A stretch of DNA of 64,000 nt, taken from Dirofilaria immitis. Its lineage: Eukaryota; Nematoda; Chromadorea; Rhabditida; Onchocercidae. A program made the translations under genes and the position numbers. Each line of letters starts with the position of its first letter. Positions within the stretch are counted from its first letter, which is position 1. This document shows, piece by piece, positions 27,227-40,380 of the stretch. The notes beneath the pieces were generated by a model, which saw only the letters and a list, made by a program, of their open reading frames with translations, did not search any database and was not told the origin of the DNA. The stretch lies in NCBI GenBank assembly GCA_024305405.1, contig JAKNDB010000085.1, positions 744,001 through 808,000 on the forward strand, read 5' to 3'.

Positions 27227-30200
27227 CGAGAAAATAAATAAAATTCTATAGGAAAAAAGAAGAATGTAAAATAAAAATATTTTTTCTTTCAAAAAAAAAA
27301 AAAACAGAAAAAATATATAATTATTACGTTTCATGCATTATTAGTATAATTTTCTTTACATTAATTTATTATTTTTTTTATTATTAATATTCCAAATTTC
27401 ATCATAATTTTCAAAATTTGCATAAATCATATATCATAAAACTATCATTCATTATTATCACTATTATCAATGATATAGTTCGATAAAAAAAAAAAATAAA
27501 GGAAATTTCAATTCATTCAATACCATTTTTAAACAGACAATAAACTAATGAAGTTTAAGCAAATGAATACTTATAGTTTAAAAATTGAATTGGAAGAATA
27601 TGATGGAATGGAATAGTTAAAATACACACTTAATTATTCATGTATGAAAATTTTAGAAGAGCTAATGAAGTTTTTCTTCATCTTTTGTTGCTTTTGTTTC
27701 CTTTTGAATCTTCTCCCACTAATAAATTGATTGATAATCAAATTGATAATCTATATTCTCAATAATTTATCAATTTTATAATATGATATGAAAAATTTTA
27801 TGATCATCAATAATAGAAAAAAATTTTTTGGGATGAAATTAATTAATAATTGTAGTTATATTTTCACAATTTAAAAATTCATATATTTATATCAGAGTAT
27901 GTAATATATTTGATATTTGATTGTTCTTGTTAGAACTTTCATTGTTAAAATTTAATAATTCCTTTAATTACTCTCAGTTAACAACTACACAAAGACTGTA
28001 AAATATGCTATTTCATTTCTATTATTACTTCGAAATATTTCATATATTCCTTCTCAAATATGTTGATTTTTTTTCTGTAAAAATATTAGAAAATAATTCT
28101 ATTTCATCCAAAAAAATTATTTATTATAAAAATAAATTTCTTCCTAAACTATCAAGCATCCATTCATTTATGTCTAATAAAATTCAAAAAAAGCTACGCT
28201 TTATTTTTAGTAGAAAAAAATAAATCTCTTTGATAGAACATACAACAATTATAATTTAACATTTCCAATTTTATAAAAAAAAAAATTGTATTCAAAAAAG
28301 ATCTCTTTTTTAACCTCCGATTATCATCTACAGAGCTTTTTTCCTTTTTTTTTCACTTTTACGCAAGAATCTATTTAAACATTACTTGATTTATTTAGAG
28401 GTATAAATTCATTAAAGAAATTATATCAGTCATCAAAATCTAATGTTTCAAAATTTATTCCAAGGAATTCAAAAGTTCACTTCAACATCATTAAATGCAT
28501 CCATCTTATTATGAGAATATTGTATGATTTGGAAATTTTTTAAATTATAATTCATCGAGGAATAACGTAGGAGAATTCAATTTATGGAATCTTATGTAGA
28601 TATATATCTCAATAATTAAATGTATAATGCAACAATATCGAATTATACACAATTACAACTTTATAGCTCTTCATTCGCTTAACCTTCTTTCTATGGTATT
28701 TTTTTAATTACCCAGGTTACTCCAAAATTGAGACAGGATGGAGTATCAAGATATGTGTTTTAACAAGATATGTTTTTGTTTTTGTCACTTCCAAATTGTC
28801 TCAATATTATGTTTCTCTAGAATTTTGAAAAGTTTCACTTCGAGAACTATTTCTCCTATTATCCAATTTACTACGGTGTGAGAAAAAATGCTTGAGAATT
28901 TTCTTTAAAATATCAATTTATCATTGCTTCTAAAAGTTTTTCATCAAGAATTCTAAGCATGCTTGATCCAATTTCGGTTTCAATTTTTAAAAATTTACAT
29001 ATGGAAAAAATTACTACTTCCTTATCAAGCATATTTTCTCATTGGTCGGTTTTGTACATTATATCGTTTTCTCTTTATTATTTTCTAATATTTGTCCTAA
29101 ATTTTCGAAATATTTCATTTTCATATTTTTGTTGGTGCTTATATATATATGCGGAATGTGTAATTAAACAAGCATAAAAATACTAATTAACTTTTTACTA
29201 AAAATTCTGCTAAACAGCATTGCTGTTTCACTAAAATCATAAGTCACAATGATTGAATTTGAATAATTTTCAAAAAATAAGCGTTTATCTATCTGTTAAT
29301 TAGCTAATTAGTAGAATTATAAAAACTGAAACTTGAACGAAGCCTCATTATTAATGAATCTGATTTCAGTTTTCTATATCAAATTGGAAACTGATAATCA
29401 GTTATGATGATATAACCATATGCACTATATATACGAATATGCGTTAATGATGACCAACTATTGATCACTAACGATTAACTCATCTAGCTAATATCATTAA
29501 TTCACTCAATTAATTAAAACGATATTATTCAAATTTTTGAAAGACAAGACGGAAGTAATTTTTCAGCTTCAAAAAAGCATTCTATTTATCATTCGAAGAT
29601 GTTCTAAGTTATGTAAATTCCAAGTTTGGAAGCATAAAATTTCTTCTAAAATCATGAAAGAAGTGCTGAATATATTTCATATTTCTTCTATCTTTCTTGA
29701 CGACTTTCATTTTATGAAAACTCAGAATCGCTGATTGAGTGATATCAAGAAATAAGCTCTTGTAATGATAAAACATTTTGATCCACTACACATAATAATT
29801 CACATCATCCTACATGAGTAGTTCTCAGAATTATCATATATTTGAAAAAAAAAAAAACTAGCATGTTCAATGGACCAATTTCACTACCTTTATTACTAAG
29901 CAAAAATTTCGTTTCCATCTCAACAGGAAAACTATTCAATGCTGAAATTAAACGCAAATTGAATGAAAAAGTCGGATCTTATTAAATGCAATAAAATGAA
30001 ATATCTTCTTAACATTATCAATAATTTCTCCATTATTGATCATCTATTTTCATATTATAAAGGTTTCTTTCATATAAATGAAATAGTACAATTCAGATAA
30101 AACATCTTCATGAAGATAAGTGAAGTACATATCATGAAGAATTACAAAAAGTGATATAAGGAATATCATGCAAAATTCGTATTTTTAACTGTTGAAAACT

Positions 30201-31219
30201 ATTACGTAAGATTTAAACAAATATTTGAAAACATTTGATACGAATATACTAATGTCATCAAATATAAAAAAGTAGAGAATCATAATAAAAATACCTGTAA
30301 TAAAAGATATTAATATAGCAAACAATCTCGAAAATTATATAAAAAATGAATAAGCATTTTCAATCAGATTTCACATGAAGAAGAATATTTTTACGTAAAA
30401 AATTGCGTAAAAATTCTGATGCATATAATAAGCTTAGATAGGAAATTTGAAAATGTCAATGTCTTAAAACGGGAAAATAAAGGAATTAGAATTTACTGAT
30501 CAAAAAAGCAGCAATAATATTTGCTCGATTCCAATTTGAAACATCTGATTCCACCACGTCATTTGTTCGATTCAAATTACCGAATCTCTTCGAACTTCTA
30601 ACTTTCAACAAATGATTGAATTAATGAAAGATAAGAAATGATAGCTCATCGAATTACTTCTAGAATGTTCCAAACATTTATTATCTAATTGCACGTAACA
30701 ATCAACCTACTCTTTCCTTTTCCTAATACTTTTCCTTGGAATGGCTTATTCAAATGAGCTAATTTATTGAACGATTGATTTGAAGCTTATATGTACTGTA
30801 TTGCATAGATTCAATTCAGAAAATTGCTTCACAAAACTTTCTATTTTTATTAAATGCACGCGTTTTGTGAGATTGCACGTAATCTATAACTATTACTTAT
30901 TAATTCTTTTTATCTTATTTCATAGGTGGATGATAAATGTACATGATCGATATCGTTTAATCAAATTAAACTGAGTATACTAGCAATATTTGGGATTTCT
31001 TCGCAACTTTATTATTGATTGTTGATAAGATTCTTGGCTGGAAAAAAGATGATAAGATAGACTTGTTTTATAAATCTTTAATTCAAAATAGAGTTGGCTT
31101 AATTGGCTTTCATACGAAAGTTTTCAAGTACTGCGTTTTAAAATTTAATCCAAAAATAATTTAATCTTAATGATGATTAGAAATTATTAATATGAATTTT
31201 TTATTTAAACTTATTCTTA
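27227..31219. other. Intergenic stretch between crm-1 and zhp-3
   Basis: No exon recognised on either strand. Several open frames of 60-75 codons (for example 28005-28223, 28959-29177, 30780-30974) lack protein-like composition or splice context. The part from about 28.3 kb onward looks less AT-rich and less repetitive than the flanks. A spliced-leader-like string lies at 28695-28732 (see findings). Confidence 0.5.
27233..27238 (+). terminator. crm-1: Candidate polyadenylation signal of crm-1
   Basis: AATAAA lies seven bases after the crm-1 stop codon. In this composition AATAAA is common, so the assignment is positional only. Confidence 0.4.
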
Positions 31220-32978
31220 GAGAGATGGGTGATTGGATTCACTGTAATGTATGTATTCGTATGCCATCTCAGGGTAATGAACAGTATCCATTTTTTTTAC
31301 ATCATGTGGTCATATTATTTGTGGCAAATGCTATGAAACAGGTCAGTCTCATTTTGTTCGTTTTTCACAATCTACGCATTTTAGAAAAATTTTCTAAACT
31401 TCTTAATTCCTATTAATATTTAATTTTTGAAATTTCCAAATCATTTTAAAAATCACTACAGTAATGTTGATGAAATCCGGTTAATTTTATGGAAAATCGG
31501 TTTTTACTTATTTCCTCGTTACTTTTTTTTTTTTGATAGTTTGACATTTTTAGCTCCTCAAGATCATTGCATGCGATGTAACAAGCGTTCCAATGCAGTG
31601 AAAATTAATCGGAATCTACGAAGCGATTTGCAAATGTATTTTCGCAATCCAAAAGAATTACTGGAACAATATGTCAAAAATTTGAATGCAGTTTTGGATT
31701 TTCAAAGTGGCCATCGTCAACATTTGCAAAAGCAAAGCAGGAGCAGGCAGGTAGTTCACATGAATTAATGGTAAACTTTCAAAAATCTCTATTCATAGCG
31801 AATAGAGATTTACAAATGGAGCAACTGATTGTTAGATATTATAGCAAAAGAAAGCAATGAAATACGTAATATCGGCACAATTCGCAATCAAGCAGAAGTC
31901 CGAAAGAGAAAGGTTTGTGTAATTCTACCTCTTATTAATTAATTAAATTAATGTGTAATTCGACCATATATAAATAAAATGCATTTTATTAAAGCTTTGA
32001 ATATTTTTCAGGAAAGCCTTGGCTGAAAAAGAGTCGCTGGTAAGAGAAATTGAAAAGCTTCGACATCATGCTCAAAAGCTGGAACAGATGTACGTCTATT
32101 GATTTTAATTGTTTATTACTTTTCAATCGCATTTTTTCGGATAATACGGGGAACTTTTTTGCAAAAATTGACTTTGTAGGAGAGAGAGAGATTAAAATGA
32201 ATGCATATATCATTTATTCAAGCTTCGATTTGTTCTGTTTTTGGAAAACGAATTTATTGTTTTCCAGATTAGCTAGCAACTCTATACCACGTAATAGTTT
32301 ACAAAGTCCTCATTCAGTTGGACGAAGCAGTAAGTTGATCTATTTTTCTTAAGGTATATGTTTGATAAATTGCAGCTAAAAATCATAAAATAACGGTTCT
32401 TTTCTTATAAAATTGAAAATGAGAATAATCTGAATTCATAATACAATTGTCATGCTGATAATTATTACCGAATATTAGTTTCAGTTTGGAATTCTTTATC
32501 GTCCAAGTTATCTTAAAACTTCCCAACATGATAATTTTTTTATCAGGAGGTAGTATGGCTTCGACAGAAAGAAGTGGTGGAAGTTCTTCAGGACGTTTTG
32601 CGACTAGTACCCCCATTAGCGATTGCTTAGAATCGGTACTTATCAAATCAAAGATTTCTCTTAACATTTTTAAGTATATTCAAATTTAATCAATCCTTAT
32701 TCTCTAATTTAAGCTAATGTATTATTGCATTGTAATAATCTCTAATTTAATACATATAATGATCTACATATTCTTATTTTAATTTTTGTGGCTTTTAGGA
32801 TGGATTTAAGTTGGCTGGAGACAACCGTTCACTTAGTCGAGTAGCTGCTGCTTTTTCTCGTAGCGGTGTAGAACCAAGTCCTATTGCATTATCCACCGCT
32901 GCTATTACAACACCTGATATGCTTGGCTTAAGAAAACGCTCAGAAAAGTATCCGTCCGCAAAAGTTTTAGTTATATAA
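31220..32978 (+). CDS. zhp-3: ZHP-3/RNF212-like meiotic RING-finger protein, seven exons
   Basis: Member of the Zip3/ZHP/RNF212/HEI10 family, RING proteins (SUMO or ubiquitin E3-like) that mark crossover sites on meiotic chromosomes. Start ATG at 31225, just after a TTCTTAG acceptor at 31213-31219. Exons: 31220-31341, 31554-31750, 31845-31912, 32012-32089, 32268-32329, 32547-32635, 32799-32978. The RING opens WIHCNVC, continues TSCGHIICGKC and closes with HCMRC in exon 2. Family segments follow: NLRSDLQMYFRNPKELL and VLDFQSGHR. A coiled coil (ALAEKESLVREIEKLR) and a Ser-rich tail complete it. One frameshift in the T run 31291-31298 falls inside the RING; one added base gives 264 codons including the stop, with all phases matching. 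Which ZHP paralogue this is cannot be settled here. Confidence 0.9.
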
Positions 32979-32980
32979 GC

Positions 32981-32986
32981 AATAAA
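32981..32986 (+). terminator. zhp-3: Candidate polyadenylation signal of zhp-3
   Basis: AATAAA begins two bases after the TAA stop at 32976-32978. Positional evidence only; another AATAAA lies near 33155. Confidence 0.35.
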
Positions 32987-33970
32987 TATCTGGTAACATC
33001 AGTTATTTGGATAAACTGAAATATTGTCAACATTAATCTAAAATACGAGCAGTCAGAGTTAGAATGATGTTTTGCATTTACCCAGCGATTTTTGGTTTTT
33101 AGCTAACTGTTTTTAATTACAAACTACTTTTCTTATGCATATCTTATTGTTTAAAATAAATGTTTTTAGACTCGATAAAAACTGGTTGAGTGGAAACGGA
33201 GCAACTCCGAATCACATATTTTCGTAGATTGCATGCTGCAAGTTCAATTTCCTGAGTGCAATATCTACTAGTTCATAATAATGTTTTCTTGTTAAAAGTA
33301 AATTATAATTTTTGTAGTTCATTATTTATTCCATAATAATTTGTGATCACCTTCTAATTGTAATTAAAAATATTTATTGTGTTAATTTGCTAACTGCTAT
33401 TTTGCAAAACATTTCATAAACGTGTTATATTTTCCAGATATACCTGTAATTATATTAACACCTTATTTCATCTTCTTGGTCATGATTGAATATTCCTGAA
33501 AATAATATCGTTCTACTGAAATCTAAACATTTTCAGGCCTTCAAAAGAAAAAGTAATATCTTTTTATAGAGATACAGACACTTTTGTGAGTTTGAGCCCT
33601 TCACGATTTGTTCATGTTTATTGATAATTGAAAGGAAATGCTTCGACTGGCATGACCTATAAATATAATTAAGTTGTAGGAAGATTAGCTTATTTGTTGT
33701 ACTTTTTTAATGGTTAGATAACTTGTTTTTCAATGAAGCATACACTTTTGAAAAAAGCATAATGCTTTCGATGGAAATCTGGTTTTTAACCATTAATTGA
33801 AACAGTAATCATGAATTGAGTGAAAAAAGCATCTATTTGTAAGCTTCAAACATTTTGTACTCGAAATTGTATTTGTGTTAAAAAAATATTTGTATATGAT
33901 GCCTTGTAAATTGTTGTTAATATTCAGCAATAATCGAATAAAAGTCGTGCATTTAGAAATTTTTATAATA
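32987..33970. other. Intergenic stretch downstream of zhp-3
   Basis: No exon recognised. It would hold the 3' region of zhp-3 and, if the antisense exon at 33971-34167 is real, the 3' region of that transcript. Confidence 0.5.
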
Positions 33971-34167
33971 TCATTTCTCATTTATATACTTTAAGTAATT
34001 TCTAACATGGTCAAAATCAATGACGTTGAACCCCGGATCCATGGCCAACAGCTCACAAGCCAATTCAAGCTCTCGACCGGTATCATTTATTATGTTAATC
34101 TTCCATGTCTGTCCATTTTCTAGTAGTAAAAGCCAAATTTCAGAGCTCTTAATACCCTGCCTAATGA
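33971..34167 (-). CDS. Candidate terminal exon of an unrecognised minus-strand gene
   Basis: On the minus strand a TCTCATTAG acceptor is followed by an open, well-balanced reading frame of about 60 codons ending in TGA. It includes IWLLLLENGQTWKI, NDTGRELELACELL and GFNVIDFDHVRNYL. It needs no frame correction, unlike its neighbours, and its codons look like those of the real genes in the window. I do not recognise the family, and no upstream minus-strand exon was found. Its 5' end overlaps the region where the plus-strand gene at 34146 seems to begin, so at least one of the two boundaries may be wrong. Confidence 0.4.
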
Positions 34168-34733
34168 GAATCCAAATCAATAGTGGCATTATGGTATCAA
34201 TCTGGCGAACCGGTTATGGGTCGTATCTGGAATGACGGTGGCAAAATTGCTGTTTATTTTGGTTGGGGTGGCCATGAATATCGCAAAAATATAGGTTCGA
34301 TTCAAATTTTATTTGAACTTCCGGAACAAATACGTGATTTCGATTACGCATGGAAACCGTTCAAAAAAGCAGCTCAATTTGGCTCAAGGAATGGATTCCA
34401 GTACACGTAGATCATCACAAAGGCAACATCTCTCCGGCCGTATTAATTATCGATGGTAAAGAGATTCTTGGTAAGGCAAGTGTTGCTTTGAATATTAAGT
34501 TAGCATAAGCTTTATTTTTGTTCAAATATTAATTCATCAAGTTTCTTACTTCCAACAATGTTTTTCTTCTGTTTCAATTTGAGGCTGGTATTTGTAATGG
34601 AGCTGACACGGTCGGCTATGGTGGTAGCAAAAATATATACGTTGGTCCTGCGGGTGCATATGTGTGTTTGTTTTCTGCTGAAAAGCAAAGCCCAGATGTA
34701 GTACTAATTGAAATACGTTCTATTTATAAAGAA
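34146..34733 (+). CDS. DM9-like / nematode-specific protein with a repeated glycine-rich module
   Basis: Two exons are clear. Exon A (about 34146-34478) has VALWYQSGEPVMGRIW, YFGWGGHEYRKNIGSIQ and FDYAWKPFKKAAQF; after a one-base shift at TTT 34378-34380 it continues WLKEWIPVHVDHHKGNISP and AVLIIDGKEILGKA. Exon B (34584-34733) has AGICNGADTVGYGGSKN and YVGPAGAYVCLFSAEK, ending at a perfect GTAAGT donor. The pattern W-x-P-V, G-x-I-S-P-A-V, G-K-E-x-L-G-K, G-G-S-K-N-x-Y-V-G resembles DM9/DUF3421-type repeats, but this is from memory of the pattern and not secure. A second shift near 34176-34182 may link an upstream segment ending NENPNQ. The exon A donor is uncertain (34471 or 34482). Open frame also continues past the GTAAGT to about 34850. 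Confidence 0.6.
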
Positions 34734-37503
34734 GTAAGTAGATATGTATTGCCATCCTATGTGTATTGCGCAAATAAAATTTCGTCCCTAATCGATGCAA
34801 TTCAATTACGCCAAGCAAAAACGTGGAATCTGATATTGCATTCAACAATGTGAGAATCTGTTGACTTAGAATTTAGGAAACCACATTCTAATCAATATTT
34901 GGAATCAATTAAGTGGAACTATTTAATGATATTTTATTGGTCCTTGAAGTGAGCAGAGAAATAAGATTAATTTAACTTAGGTAAGATTAATATTAAAGTA
35001 GTTTTAGATAAAAATGATGAAAATGAATCGTTAAGAATATCAATATTAAAAAATTACATAGTGGATGAGAAATCGATCTATTTCGTTTTGCAGTTTATAA
35101 TATCAAATTTTAGCAAGTTATAAAAGTCAAAGTTAAATTAGAATTATTTTTGGTACGTAACACTCCGGATTTATGTCAAATTAAATTAAAAGAGAAATTA
35201 ATTGAGCGTAAAATAAAATTTAATGCTTCTTTTAATCCAGCAGTTATACGATGAAAGCAATAATTTCTTCTGCTTTAACTGATAACGGTTTTTCTTTGCC
35301 AATCTATCCTATTCTGTTCAACTGATAATACCATCTGTCTTTGCCAATCTATTCCTTTCCAACTTTTTTTACCCTTCGATATTGGAATCGATGTTTCATT
35401 GAATCATCCAAAATCGATGAATCATATTGTCAGTTATTGATTTAAAAAATATTCCACAATATTTTATTAGACGAACAAAATGAGAAAAACAAGGAAAAGG
35501 AGAAGAAACGAGATGTTTTTATATCTTTTTCATATCATTAATCATTCTTATCTTTTATTAATTCCAATTTTATAAAAATTACAATTATTGATATTGATAA
35601 GTATCAAAATGAGAAAGTCAATTAAAAGCGATAAGTGTTAAGCCAAAAATAATTTCCTTTAATAAATTTAACAAAGGAAATCATGTTTTGTAATATTTAA
35701 CCCTTGCACTTTATTCATATTTATATTTCGATATTCATTAATCATATTTTAACGTCTAAAATAATTATGTTTCATTTATATTTGAATATTTATATTTCAT
35801 TTCATGAGCCGTTTTCATAGTTATATTTAATACATTTTGTGTTGCAAAAATTATTTTTTTCTTTTTATAAAAAATTGAAATAGTCGTATGTGGGAAAAAA
35901 ATTTTTCAAGAAGTAGGAATTTTAAATTAAATAATAATTAAAAACTAAATAAATTAATTATTGGCTTATATAAGCAATTATTTTGTATTAATAAATGGTA
36001 TATTGTAATTTTTATTGCCAAAAATTTCTCATTTTTCTTTTAAAACTTTTCTTTTAAGAATTAAATTCGATACAATGAATCAATCATTGAATTAGCGATG
36101 AAATAAAATGCTTTGTTCAATTGACATTTGAAGCATTTTAGCAATTCTAACAAATGTTTTTACATTTAAAACTATTTGAAATCTTTTTTAATTCTCATTT
36201 AAATTATTATAAATTTATTATTTTGCATGCTATGAATTAATTAATAGCTTATTGTTTTTAATTTAAAAATACTGTTTCATTTGTACTTTTTATCATTTTC
36301 TTTATCTTATCATTAAAATATTTTTGAAATAGTATTTAAACGATAGTATTGATAGTACAAAATAATATGATAGTATGAATAGCGTATGATGCTGTATGAT
36401 ATAATAATGATAATATCGTAGTAATGATAATACGAAATAGTGTTCAAATGTAAACGTTGCACAAAAAAGAAAAAAAGTTTATTTTTAAAATCAGTTTGTT
36501 CATTTCTTATTATTAAGTGATAGTTTTGTTTTCTTATTAATTAATAAATTTAATTCATCAATTTCTTATTAATTAATAACTCATAATTTTATTATTCTTT
36601 CTAATGTAATATCATTCAATATAGCATTTCAAATTTCCAAATTATACATATATAAAGAAAAATGAAATTTAATCGTGAAAAGTTCTATTAATATCAGTAT
36701 ATATTAAATGCATATTGTATACGATTCTATATTTTACAGTAATAATGATAATAATAATGAAAACAACAATTTGTATAAATATGAATATATTTATCTCATA
36801 TCATATTCTATATAATATTATAGTATAGTATCGTAAATTTGAATATAATAATTTTAATTTTACACAGTTTGAAATTATTAAACTTTTAATCATAATATAA
36901 ATATAATATTCGAATATAGAAATACCGATTATTGTTCGCAATTTTGTAATCAATAATTCATTGATTATTATATAGAGAATATAATCATAGTAATAATATT
37001 AGAGGAATTCTTTATCATTATATTTATCATTATTTGTTTATATTGCTTACTAAACGATGCATCTCGTTTTTTTTTTTTTTTTTCGAATAATCTTTGTTAG
37101 ATTGTCTTTTGAAGCATTGATGTATTTTAAATATTTATTTCAATCGATCAAAGATTCTTCGTATTTCAATGACTCGCATAAATGATTTGTTAAAATCAAT
37201 TTTCAAATTATATACTATAAGAAAAAAATTTATATAATATATATGTTGTAGTGCATGCATACTGTAAATATGAAACATATCTTTAATACATTCATTCATC
37301 GAATAGTTTGAAATTTAAAAATATTTTCAATTTCTTTTAATGTCGTTTTTTTTTAATAAAAATGAGCCTATTATCAATCAATGTTAATTTGAAAATATTG
37401 GTATACTATTTTAAATTATTAAAATCTTTGCAATTTCTGATTATCAAATTTGAAAAATTATTTGAGCAAAATTAATTTTGTTAGTTCGAAAATTTTTTTT
37501 TTT

Positions 37504-37714
37504 TAAATTCTTTCTTCTCTTTTAAGATTAGATTAAATAAAAAATAATTTTAGCAAATGATATTTTTAAATTTACGATTAAATAATGGATATTTAAAAAA
37601 AAAGGTTAAAATTTTTTATGACTAAAAGATATAGTAAAATTTAGTTTTTAAAAATATCATTTGCTAAAATTGTTTTTTATTTAATCTAATCTTAAAAGGG
37701 AAGAAAGAATTAAA
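37504..37714. repeat. Long inverted repeat (foldback), about 67-bp arms
   Basis: The left arm at 37504-37570 (ending TTTTAGCAAATGATATTTTT then AAA) is matched by its reverse complement at 37647-37714 (beginning TTTAAAAATATCATTTGC), with only a few mismatches. About 76 bp lie between. A transcript would fold into a long hairpin. No transposase sequence is nearby. Confidence 0.88.
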
Positions 37715-40332
37715 TAATATTTACAAGTAATCATGGACGTATATATGTTTATTTTTAATTCTAAAAAATTCTAAAATAATTAATTTAAGTGCTGTTATTT
37801 CCATTTTCATTTCTTTTCTTTTTATTATTATTAATTAAAGAATTGAAATATTAAAGAGATATTTAGTTACAACTATAACATTGCACAAACATAATTCGTT
37901 TTTATTCTAACTTTCACAAAATTTCATCCCTTTTACTTCTAAGAAATAATAATTTAAAATTATTATGATAATAAAATTTTATTTCGTATAATGTACAGAG
38001 ATCATTACCTAATTTATATATTAATGAATTTTGTTGATAATATTGAATTTGATACTATCATTTGTTTTGATATTTCATTTGAAAAAAAAAAACGATAAAA
38101 ATGTCCTTTCCTTTCTTTTCTCGACTTTTATATTGCTAATTAATAATTTCAAATTAAAACTTATAATACTAATATAAATTTAAACATTCAAAAACAGTCA
38201 TTAATTTTTGTTAGAAAAAAATTGGAAAATTTTATTTTGCAATGTTTAATCATTATTATTATCATTTTTCTAAGTAATTATTCGTTGCTAAATAATCTCT
38301 GGAAAAACGAGAATAATATATTACAATTTTTTTAGTTTTTTTTAGTTATTTGTAGTTGATGAAAAAAAAGAATGAAATTTTAAAATTCAATAAAATTTAA
38401 AATTTGTTATTTCCTATTTGCTTAACAAAAATAATATTTAATGATTTTTATTCGAAATTAAATAAAAATTAGTAGCAAAGAAGTAAACATATTGTTTGTT
38501 TTTAGAATTACTTGTTTTTAGTTTTAATTAATATAATAAACAAAGATAAATAATCAATTCTATTACTATTAAACAGATTTTTTTGAGAGTAGAGACTATT
38601 AGATATTAAATAAACAACACTGAATAAACATAAATGTAAATAAAAATGATTAGGAAAAAGTAAAGGTAAGAATTGAAAAGCGAAGAATTTTATGACTACC
38701 TGTTGTTACTTTTTTATGATTCAGTAATTTACAATGAAACTAGTATTCTGATATGCTTATGTATTAATTCACTTAATTATTTTCATTCAAAATTTGTTTT
38801 CTGTTAATAAATCAATAACCTAAAAAGTTTGAATTCAATTTAATTACTTAACTAAAATGTTTTTGCATCGATGATTTAGTGATACAAATTAAAATGCGGA
38901 ATTAATTTAACTTAATTATTCAGTCAAAATAATTTTATATTTATAGCAGTAAATGTAACTTTACAGCGAGAGTTGCGAATTGTTTAAAAAACAAATAAAT
39001 AAATTTTTATATTTTGAAAAATTTTATCTCTTCCACTTGTAAATATTATTTACTTCAATAATTTAAATTTTTATAACATATTCCATCATAATAATAATTT
39101 ATATTTCTCAATGAACAAATTATATTATATTTATGATAAATTCCTTTTTTTATTTCGAAACCTTTGATAATGGAAATTTTCAAATTATATATAACATTTT
39201 GCCTTTTTATTTCCATTTTTAATTTGTCTTATGGAACAAATGCTTTAGCAATGTAAATCTCAAATATGTTTTTTTCATGAAATAAATCATTTTTTTAAAA
39301 AAATTTCTCTAATTTTAATTTATTTATTTCACAAATTTATAAATAAATATTATAACAAATTGATCATAATCAAATTTTATAAACCATTTCAAATTAATCA
39401 TTTCGATTATCATTGTTAATTTTTATTCATTGTTTTTCAGTCTCGAAGAAAATTTCGTATCGAGAATTTTTCATTTAAGTTCTAGTGAAAAATTTTAGCG
39501 GTCTAAAAAATTTTTTGAGAGATTTTGTTTCAGCATTGTTAAGATGATATTTGAAAAATAAATTACCTTCCTGAGGAAAGAAAATTTCGATGATTTTTCC
39601 GGAAACTTTTTATTTAGCATTGATAAGATAATAGTTGAGTAAAATAAAAACTCTTTTCTTTTTATGATAAAATTAATTATCGATTTTCGACAAAAATTTG
39701 TTTCTAATTAATTTAAGTGAGAAAAAGAAATTGATTTATTCTGTTATTATTTTGTAATTTAATGCATAAAAAGTTTTTTTAATTAATTTAAAAGAAAGAA
39801 ATCAATATATTTATAATATTGAAAATGAAAATAAAACAAAATTTCAAATGGTAGTAACTGGTACTGAAATATTAAATTTAAAAAAAAAGGTTTATATTGT
39901 CATTGTTAATGTTTCATGACGAGAATAACGATGATAGACGACGGATAGCGAGAAATAATTTCGACATACATATTATTTATTTTAAACTAGTTTTGAAATT
40001 TTTAAAACTATCTTACTATCGTTAACTACTTTATCTCACTTTTGTATATTCAATGATGAAATGGTAGAAGTTTTTGTTTATATTTGTAAAAAAAAAAAGA
40101 AATTTTATATAAAAAATTTTTATTTTTGCATAAAATTTCGAAATCGTATAAACCATTAATTTTTTGAATAATTTTGTTAATAACTTATAAAATCGATGAC
40201 GTAATAAATTCAAAACTTTTTAAGAAAAAAATCAAATAGTTAAGAAATTGGCTTTTAAACATTTTGCATCATTTTTATTTTTAACAAATTTAAAATTAAT
40301 TCAGTATTTTGAATGAATTTTAAATGAAACGT

Positions 40333-40333
40333 A

Positions 40334-40379
<46 letters not shown>

Positions 40380-40380
40380 A
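40333..40380. repeat. ATCT tetranucleotide microsatellite
   Basis: About eleven uninterrupted CTAT/ATCT units. Confidence 0.93.

Noticed and set aside
31680..31750. A second frameshift in zhp-3 exon 2 giving a FAKAKQEQA-like end
   Set aside because: The alternative frame looks plausible, but the phases of exons 3 and 4 fit only without it.
32383..32667. Minus-strand open frame opposite zhp-3 exon 6
   Set aside because: Shadow; the plus-strand exon has correct splice sites and phase.
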